From JAGTVG01 sp964389805 (GTDB lineage Bacteria; Bacteroidota; Bacteroidia; Cytophagales; Cyclobacteriaceae), in contig CAYMFU010000140.1 of assembly GCA_964389805.1 (NCBI GenBank), positions 1-12,110 of the forward strand: a stretch of 12,110 nt of DNA, read 5' to 3'. The position numbers and the translations under genes were made by a program. Every line of letters starts with the position of its first letter. Position 1 is the first letter of the stretch. The notes beneath the pieces are model-generated. The model worked only from the letters and a program-made list of their open reading frames with translations. It was not told where the DNA came from and did no database searches. This document shows, piece by piece, positions 7,493 through 12,110 of this stretch.

Positions 7493-8508
7493 TTCTTGAT
7501 TTTTAAAATATCCAGCATATCCTTAATTGTAAGAGCTTCCTTTTCTATGTTATTTTTTTTGACCTGCCATATAAATTCCTTGTCATTTTTCCGGATATGG
7601 ATTGAAACATCAGACTTCTCGTTTGATATCGTCCATCCTTTCCTGTTCAAGGCATTCTGAGTAAGGAAATAGACAGATCTCTCACCGGTCAGAGAACACA
7701 ATTTATCTGTTGTGTTCTTAATCTTGAATCTGCCATGAAGATCGTCAAAATGTATGGCATCATGATGTATCATTTTGTTGAATGAACCATTGATGATCAG
7801 ATCTTCTGGTGTTCCGATAACCATCCTGTCATTTTTATAAGCCATCCATATGAAATCCGCTATTTGTAAGCTGAGTTCGAGTTCATGGGTAGCCATCAAA
7901 ATGGATTTTCCAGTATTAGAAGCAAGGTCTTTTAAAAGTTTCAGGATTATAATCTTATTGACAAGATCAAGGTGTGCGGTTGGTTCATCAAGAATGATCA
8001 TATCACTATCCTGGGCCAGGGCTCTTGCAATAAGTGTTTTCTGAAACTGACCATCACTCAACTCACTTATCAATTGATCTTCGAGGTATTGTGTGCCTGT
8101 AATCTCCAGCGCCCATTCAATTTTCTTTTGATCTTCCTGTCTGAGATTGCCTAACCAGTTTGTATATGGGTATCTTCCAAGCGCTACCAATTCCCTGACC
8201 GATAGGTTCCCGGCATAGATCCTGTCAGTTAATACAAGGCTGATCGTTTTTGCCAGTTCCAGGGAGGATATATCATGCAAAGATCTGCCGGCAATTAACA
8301 CATCACCTGACAAGGGATGCTGAACACCAGAGATAGTACGCAGCAAGGTTGATTTTCCTACCCCATTTTCTCCTACAAGGCAAACCAATTCTCCTTTATG
8401 TAGCCCGGCATTCAGGTTTTCCAGTATCCTGAGCAGGTGATTGCCCTTGTGATATCCGATGGTTAGATTCTGCAATTCGATGGCCATATGGTCTGTTTTG
8501 ACCGTCAT
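7489..8508 (-). CDS. btuD: ABC importer ATPase, cobalamin/iron-siderophore type (BtuD/FecE-like)
   Basis: This 339-residue cytoplasmic ATPase would power the adjacent FecCD-type permease. It has Walker A GENGVGKST (46-54), signature LSDGQ (150-154; Asp replaces the first Gly of the usual LSGGQ), Walker B MIILDEP (170-176), D-loop HLD (179-181) and H-loop His208 (ATHE). The Q-loop region reads LVLTDR (91-96) with no obvious Gln, a form I associate with Bacteroidota members of this family. The nucleotide-binding domain ends near residue 245. About 95 further residues form a C-terminal extension with alternating strands and a basic end, which is absent from E. coli BtuD. The start overlaps the permease stop and the stop overlaps the EEP start, both as ATGA. 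The cobalamin assignment rests on the divergent riboswitch-controlled receptor; a siderophore or heme importer is the alternative. Confidence 0.88.
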   Translation of the reverse strand: MTVKTDHMAIELQNLTIGYHKGNHLLRILENLNAGLHKGELVCLVGENGVGKSTLLRTISGVQHPLSGDVLIAGRSLHDISSLELAKTISLVLTDRIYAGNLSVRELVALGRYPYTNWLGNLRQEDQKKIEWALEITGTQYLEDQLISELSDGQFQKTLIARALAQDSDMIILDEPTAHLDLVNKIIILKLLKDLASNTGKSILMATHELELSLQIADFIWMAYKNDRMVIGTPEDLIINGSFNKMIHHDAIHFDDLHGRFKIKNTTDKLCSLTGERSVYFLTQNALNRKGWTISNEKSDVSIHIRKNDKEFIWQVKKNNIEKEALTIKDMLDILKIKK

Positions 8509-9551
8509 TTAGCGAAAGTCTTGCTGAAGTTTTTTCGTTTTACAACCAGCCAGATAACCAATGGTGCACCGAATACAGATGTTACTGCATTGATCGGCAA
8601 GGTATATTCGCGGCCGGGTATCTGGGCAATAATATCACATATAAGCATAAGAATTGCCCCGCAAAGCACAACCATAGGAAATAATATTTTGTGGTTCGAT
8701 GTGTTAAAGATCAAACGGGTTATATGGGGTATGGCAATTCCGATAAATGCAATAGGTCCGCAAAATGCTGTAATGGTTCCTGCCAAAAGAGCAGTTGCAA
8801 TAATGATGAGCAATCTGGTATTGTTGATGTTCAGGCCCATACTTCTTGCATAATTATCTCCCAGGAGCAGGGCATTTAGTTTTTTGGAAAGCATGAATGC
8901 TGCTAGTAATGTAAACAAAACAATAGGTATGAAAATCTGTAATTCCTGCCAGGTTACTCCCCCCAGACTGCCAAATGTCCATACAAGATATGCCTGAATA
9001 CTTTCAGCCTTACTAAAAAACTGTAAAACAGTTACAATTGCACTCGTCGCACTCCCAAACATGAGTCCAATGATCAGCAATGACATGTTGTCTTGTACCT
9101 TCAGGGATGCCAGTATGACTACTAAGAGTACAAGAATGGCCCCCAGGCTGGCTGAGATGGTCAGGATCCAACTGCCACCGATACCCATTTGGGTCAGGCT
9201 GAAACCGAAAGTCATTCCCGCAAGTATGGCTATGGCTACACCGAGACTGGCCCCGGAACTGATGCCCAGTACAAACGGACCTGCCAACGGATTTCGAAAC
9301 AAAGTCTGCATGAGCAGGCCGCTTATTCCCAGGCCACTTCCAACAAGTATGGCAGTTATGGCTTTTGGTAATCTGAACTGTATAATAATATTCTGCCATC
9401 CTTCATTTTCAATGGATTGACCCATTAAAGTGGCTAAGATCTTTTGAAATGGGATATAGACTGAACCAAGTGATATATTCATTATGGCCAGAATGACCAG
9501 CAAGCCAAGAAGTAACAGTATAATGCCAGAAAGTCGATTACTCATTGACAT
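8505..9551 (-). CDS. btuC: ABC importer permease, FecCD/BtuC family
   Basis: This 348-residue inner-membrane permease belongs to the FecCD/BtuC family of type II importers and would form the homodimeric corrinoid channel. About ten hydrophobic helices are visible. Family segments include FRNPLAGPFVLGISSGASLG, LLLGDNYARSMGLN (the coupling region facing the ATPase), FCGPIAFIGIAIPHITRLIF, and the terminal REYTLPINAVTSVFGAP. I chose the ATG at 9551, which lies 4 nt after the binding-protein stop and directly precedes the first helix. The same frame stays open to an ATG at 9623, but that start would overlap the upstream gene by about 65 nt and add a polar, non-conserved N-terminus. An ATG at 9545 is also possible. 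The gene ends in an ATGA overlap with the ATPase gene. Confidence 0.9.
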   Translation of the reverse strand: MSMSNRLSGIILLLLGLLVILAIMNISLGSVYIPFQKILATLMGQSIENEGWQNIIIQFRLPKAITAILVGSGLGISGLLMQTLFRNPLAGPFVLGISSGASLGVAIAILAGMTFGFSLTQMGIGGSWILTISASLGAILVLLVVILASLKVQDNMSLLIIGLMFGSATSAIVTVLQFFSKAESIQAYLVWTFGSLGGVTWQELQIFIPIVLFTLLAAFMLSKKLNALLLGDNYARSMGLNINNTRLLIIIATALLAGTITAFCGPIAFIGIAIPHITRLIFNTSNHKILFPMVVLCGAILMLICDIIAQIPGREYTLPINAVTSVFGAPLVIWLVVKRKNFSKTFAK

Positions 9552-9555
9552 GAAT

Positions 9556-10716
9556 CTAATACAATTTTTTATAAAAGTAGAATTGATGAGCCACCATTTC
9601 TTCAGGGTGAAAGATTTTGGCAAGATCTTTTAAAATGATATCAGGCCTGGCATAACCCAATTCAAAATAAGCGTTACCTCCCTGGTCGCTTACACGTGCA
9701 GAATAGTTGAATATATTACCAGTTTTGAAAGCTTTGAAGTCTCGGTATCTGATATCCGCCTGTTCTATTTCCAAGAGTGAATTGTATGTTGCTGTTCCAA
9801 CCCAGAAATCTGCAGTACCTGCCTTTTCGTAAACCGATTCGAAACTTAGCTGAAGAATGTTCCCGGAGTTATTGTCCGACCATATATAATTGCCACCTGC
9901 ATCATTGAAAAACCGGGTGCCATAGTGTTTCCCCCCAGGCATAAACCAGGTATCGCCATAAACCACACCTGTAAATACCCCCGGACGTCTATCCATATTA
10001 TCCATTCTGGCCTTGGTCTCGAGGTATGCTTTCTCTACTTCATTGAATATAGAATCTGCTTCCAGGTCTTTATCAAAAAAAGCAGCAATAAATTTTATCC
10101 ATTCAGCTCTTCCCAGAGGATGATCTTCCAGATAATCTGCGTTTAAAACCATTGGGACTCCTGACAATTCAATTTTCCGGATCATTGACAGTTCGTTCCC
10201 CATGGTGAAGGCAAATACGAGATCCGGATTAAGCTCAAGAAGTGATTCGAAATTGATTTCATTCGATGGTCCAAGGTCTTTGATCTTGCCTTTTTTTGCC
10301 ATATCCTGGATTTTTTCACTGTAGATATAATCGATCGTAGGGAAACCGCTTAACCGGGATTCCTCATTGATCATTTCCAAAAATGGTAGATGTGTTGTGG
10401 AAAAGCATACTACATTTTCAACAGGCTGTCTGATCAGGCCAACATCAGCATTTTCATTAAATGTGTCCATGACAGATTTATCGCTGGTGATAATATAAAC
10501 TAACGTATCAGGCGCACTGGGCCAGGGTTCATTTACTTCGACCAATTTATAGGACTCAAAATAGGTAATGTTAAACCGTTTTGCGTATTTGATCTCCGTA
10601 AGTGCCTGAATTTGTTCGTCTTTATCTCCTATGTAATGGTGTGCTTTTTTATTTTCTGAGCAACCAAAAATCAATAGAAGAATTAATATGGCATATGAAC
10701 TGTGAAAGTTTTTCAT
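9556..10716 (-). CDS. btuF: ABC importer substrate-binding lipoprotein (BtuF-like)
   Basis: This 386-residue periplasmic binding protein is of the BtuF/FhuD/TroA-like class, two lobes joined by a rigid helix. It would deliver corrinoid to the adjacent permease. Starting at 10716 gives a compact lipoprotein signal, MKNFHSSYAILILLLIFGC, with Cys19 as the lipidated residue. An ATG at 10731 would add five residues and cannot be excluded. Recognisable parts are the first-lobe segment VENVVCFSTTHLPFLEMI (99-116), the typical FESLLELNPDLVFAF (156-170) in the ligand-cleft region, the linker helix rich in Glu/Lys (about 217-240), and the second-lobe GGKHYGTRFFNDAGGNYIW (261-279). The gene is first in the importer cluster and transcribed divergently from the riboswitch-controlled receptor. 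Cobalamin as ligand is inferred from that context; family members also bind Fe-siderophores or heme. Confidence 0.87.
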   Translation of the reverse strand: MKNFHSSYAILILLLIFGCSENKKAHHYIGDKDEQIQALTEIKYAKRFNITYFESYKLVEVNEPWPSAPDTLVYIITSDKSVMDTFNENADVGLIRQPVENVVCFSTTHLPFLEMINEESRLSGFPTIDYIYSEKIQDMAKKGKIKDLGPSNEINFESLLELNPDLVFAFTMGNELSMIRKIELSGVPMVLNADYLEDHPLGRAEWIKFIAAFFDKDLEADSIFNEVEKAYLETKARMDNMDRRPGVFTGVVYGDTWFMPGGKHYGTRFFNDAGGNYIWSDNNSGNILQLSFESVYEKAGTADFWVGTATYNSLLEIEQADIRYRDFKAFKTGNIFNYSARVSDQGGNAYFELGYARPDIILKDLAKIFHPEEMVAHQFYFYKKLY

Positions 10717-10818
10717 CGGGATAATCATCATGCAAGTTTAATAAAATTGTGTCATTCTGTATGGGAAAAATAAGAAAGCTGTAATCTGATGTGGTCGAAA
10801 ATAAAAATCCGCATTAGA

Positions 10819-10849
10819 TTTCCTAAGAGATTTTACTTCACTACCTTTG
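10819..10849 (+). promoter_or_regulatory. Bacteroidota-type promoter for the riboswitch/receptor transcript
   Basis: TACCTTTG (10842-10849) matches the -7 consensus TAnnTTTG. TTTC (10819-10822), one base off the -33 TTTG, lies exactly 19 bp upstream. The predicted start, a few bases after 10849, falls at the first bases of riboswitch helix P1 (10853), so the RNA would begin almost directly with the aptamer. This agreement between promoter and aptamer edge strengthens both calls. Confidence 0.7.
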
Positions 10850-10852
10850 CTA

Positions 10853-11046
10853 TACTACGGTTCCAAGCTGTTTCAACAGAAATGGATTAAAAGGGAATCC
10901 GGTGCATCCTGGGAAGCCAGGTAAGTCCGGAGCTGTCCCCGCAACTGTAAGCTGTAAGTGGTTTTCCAAACCTCTAGCCACTGTCCCGGTAATCGGGGTG
11001 GGAAGGCAAGGAAAACTAAGCAAGCCAGGAGACCTGCCGTAAAGTA
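10853..11046 (+). promoter_or_regulatory. Cobalamin riboswitch aptamer (B12 element)
   Basis: This is a cis-acting RNA that binds cobalamin and lowers expression of the downstream receptor. The conserved core is clear: GGGAATCCGGTG (10893-10904), AAGTCCGGAGCTGTCCCCGC (10923-10942) with AACTGTAA after it, GGGAAGGC near 11010, and the B12 box AGCCAGGAGACCTGCC (11023-11038). Helix P1 closes the element: TACT plus ACGG (10853-10860) pair with CCGT (11037-11040) and AGTA (11043-11046). A variable stem lies between, with AGTGG/CCACT and CCC/GGG pairings (about 10957-11000). An extra small hairpin (10908-10921) is inserted inside the GGTGC...AAGTCC loop. The element is on the receptor's strand only. 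Confidence 0.95.
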
Positions 11047-11099
11047 CTTTCAAAGCTTCGGGTGAAAGGCTGGGACGCTTAGCATACGGTTTTTGCTAA
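11047..11099 (+). promoter_or_regulatory. Candidate riboswitch expression platform (two hairpins)
   Basis: Directly after P1, CTTTCA (11047-11052) pairs with TGAAAG (11063-11068) around a loop that contains a CTTCGG cap. A second hairpin follows: TTAGCA (11079-11084) with TGCTAA (11094-11099). Its loop contains TACGG (11085-11089), which repeats the 5' strand of P1 (10856-10860) and is fully complementary to the 3' strand CCGTA (11037-11041). A U-run (11090-11094) follows. This could be a ligand-dependent alternative pairing. The complementarity is seen directly; the switching role is inference. Confidence 0.5.
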
Positions 11100-11132
11100 A
11101 CCATCTCAAATCTTACTCCTTGAACGTTTTGG

Positions 11133-11157
11133 ATTAATCTACTTTGTAGGATTTAAT
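11133..11157 (+). promoter_or_regulatory. Candidate translation-initiation hairpin upstream of the receptor ATG
   Basis: ATTAATCTAC (11133-11142) pairs with GTAG, ATT and AAT (11146-11149, 11151-11153, 11155-11157), leaving two single-base bulges and a TTT loop. The 3' arm contains AGGA (11148-11151), the only Shine-Dalgarno-like purine run near the start, though at 14 nt from the ATG it is far for a normal site. The hairpin may occlude ribosome entry. The stem is AT-rich and its strength is uncertain. Confidence 0.35.
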
Positions 11158-11165
11158 TCAACATA

Positions 11166-12110
11166 ATGTTGTTCAGGCGATTGGTTATATTATTTTTTGT
11201 TTTTTTGGTTTTTCCATCATTCGCGGAGGATCTGTCAATCGACGATTGTCTGCATTTTGAAGATGGTCTGCCGATTGAGGATGACTTACCTATCGAGGAT
11301 GACCTGGAAAGCGATACAATCCGCATGAAAGGCCTCACCATTCATGGGGAGTATTTCGAGAAGTTCAGCCCGGGCAGCAGCATACACCATACGGATTCAG
11401 TTGATAAAGCTGCATTCCAGGCCTATAATCTTAACGATATTATCAGTTTTAAAAATCCCATTTATTTCAAATCCTATGGAAACGGGATGTTATCTTCCAT
11501 ATCTTTTCGCGGTACGGGAGCAAGTCATACAGCAGTTTTGTGGAATGGCATAAACGTGAATCAACCAACCATCGGCCAGTCTGATTTCTCACTATTCCCT
11601 GTATTGGCTTTTAATGATGTAAGGATTGTTTATGGATCTTCAAGTTCAAAATTTGGATCTGATGCCATTGGCGGAGGTATTTTGCTGGAATCATCTGCTG
11701 ATTGGAATAAAGCTCTGAGTGGTAATATTAGTCAATATGCTGGCAGTTTTAATAATTTCATGACGACGATTAATGTTCAGGGTAAGGTTGGGAAGGAAGT
11801 ATATCTTACCAGTAAGTTCTACAGACATCAGAATAAAAATGACTTCAAATATCAAAATATTACCAAAGCCGGGCAACCTGTAGAAAAGCAACAAAATGCT
11901 TCAATTTTCCAATATGGAATTTTACAGGATGTATTTATTAATACCTCTTCAAGATCTCAGCTGGCGATAAAGGGATGGTTTAATTTTTCTGACCGGGAAG
12001 TTCAACCCACTATGGTTAATGAAGATGCCGATGACACCCAAAAAGACAAGAGCCTCAGGCTGGTAACCGATTATGGTATTCAATCCGGGATCGGATATTT
12101 TGAGCTGAAA
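11166..12110 (+). CDS. btuB: TonB-dependent outer-membrane receptor, BtuB-like (3' end outside window)
   Basis: The frame is open from the ATG at 11166 to the window edge (315 codons, no stop), so the gene is partial; full receptors are about 600-700 residues. It would import corrinoid across the outer membrane using TonB. Residues 1-20 form a signal peptide ending PSFA. An acidic repeat region (23-46) follows, then a possible TonB box in DTIRMKGLTIHG (50-61), then the plug domain. The plug carries family hallmarks: YFKSYGNGMLSSISFRGTGA (residues about 99-118), HTAVLWNGINVNQP, GQSDFSLFP, and VYGSSSSKFGSDAIGGGI. Beta-barrel strands begin after about residue 180. No carboxypeptidase-like N-terminal domain (as in SusC) is present. 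The upstream cobalamin riboswitch and the divergent BtuFCD-like genes support cobalamin or another corrinoid as substrate. No strong ribosome-binding site is visible. Confidence 0.9.
   Translation, partial: MLFRRLVILFFVFLVFPSFAEDLSIDDCLHFEDGLPIEDDLPIEDDLESDTIRMKGLTIHGEYFEKFSPGSSIHHTDSVDKAAFQAYNLNDIISFKNPIYFKSYGNGMLSSISFRGTGASHTAVLWNGINVNQPTIGQSDFSLFPVLAFNDVRIVYGSSSSKFGSDAIGGGILLESSADWNKALSGNISQYAGSFNNFMTTINVQGKVGKEVYLTSKFYRHQNKNDFKYQNITKAGQPVEKQQNASIFQYGILQDVFINTSSRSQLAIKGWFNFSDREVQPTMVNEDADDTQKDKSLRLVTDYGIQSGIGYFELK
11232..11303 (+). repeat. Four 18-bp tandem repeats encoding an acidic hexapeptide
   Basis: Four in-frame units of 18 bp in the receptor gene encode LSIDDC, LHFEDG, LPIEDD and LPIEDD (residues 23-46), then a degenerate LESD. 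The pattern is Leu-x-Ile/Phe-Glu/Asp-Asp-x. The last two units have identical protein sequence but differ at several synonymous bases, so the repeat is not a very recent duplication. It lies between the signal peptide and the plug, where the mature N-terminus would face the periplasm. Confidence 0.85.

Noticed and set aside
9061..9420. Plus-strand reading frame of 119 codons within the permease gene
   Set aside because: It lies antisense to a well-conserved FecCD permease and shows no protein family features; treated as a shadow.
10733..10740. TAAACTTG on the minus strand as a -7 box for btuF
   Set aside because: One mismatch to TAnnTTTG, and no TTTG-like box 19-21 bp upstream; too weak to call.
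10717..10852. A second cobalamin riboswitch serving btuF on the minus strand
   Set aside because: The space is too short for the full element, and no reverse-oriented B12 box or GGTG core is present.
10850..11053. Minus-strand reading frame of 67 codons inside the riboswitch
   Set aside because: It exactly covers the structured cobalamin riboswitch and its composition follows the RNA helices; no coding features.
11153..11341. Minus-strand reading frame with a Ser/Arg-rich repeat opposite the receptor's N-terminus
   Set aside because: It is the reverse-strand shadow of the acidic hexapeptide repeat and the signal peptide; the plus-strand frame is a clear TonB receptor.
1..12110. Mobile element, CRISPR, toxin-antitoxin or defence system
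   Set aside because: No transposase, integrase, terminal inverted repeats, direct-repeat arrays or defence-type domains are visible; all long frames match housekeeping or transport families.

Overview
The window reads as chromosomal DNA from a Bacteroidota bacterium, most likely an anaerobic or facultative member of the Bacteroidales/Marinilabiliales type (the order is inference). Three things point there: AT-rich DNA with two clear Bacteroidota-type promoters (TTTG-like box, 19 bp, TAnnTTTG), a GH92 lipoprotein of the kind abundant in that phylum, and a TonB-dependent receptor of the Bacteroidota BtuB-like family. Shine-Dalgarno sequences are mostly weak or absent, which is also usual there. 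Codon use looks even across the window, and I see no insertion sequence, prophage, tRNA, rRNA or CRISPR.

Layout. From 13 to 10716 every gene is on the minus strand; the right end (from about 10820) is on the plus strand. Reading the minus strand from the divergent point leftwards: a lipoprotein binding protein, a FecCD-type permease and an ATPase form a btuF-btuC-btuD-like ABC importer. The ATPase and the next gene, a secreted endonuclease/exonuclease/phosphatase-fold enzyme, overlap by ATGA. After about 100 bp come a GH92 alpha-mannosidase lipoprotein and, 7 nt later, an acyl-ACP thioesterase. A promoter overlapping the thioesterase stop codon starts the three-gene proton-translocating transhydrogenase operon (pntAA-pntAB-pntB), which ends at a hairpin/U-tract terminator. 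A small four-helix membrane protein of unknown function lies at the left edge.

On the plus strand, a promoter at 10819-10849 drives a cobalamin riboswitch (10853-11046). It is followed by a hairpin-rich leader and the start of a TonB-dependent outer-membrane receptor (11166 to the window end, incomplete). The receptor would bring a corrinoid across the outer membrane, and the divergent BtuFCD-like proteins would carry it from the periplasm to the cytoplasm. Only the receptor side carries a recognisable riboswitch.

Most of the window is recognisable, ordinary Bacteroidota biology, and I did not find a clearly new system. The observations most worth a second look are an acidic hexapeptide tandem repeat at the mature N-terminus of the receptor, the architecture of the riboswitch and its leader, and the translationally coupled secreted EEP enzyme at the end of the B12-importer genes.
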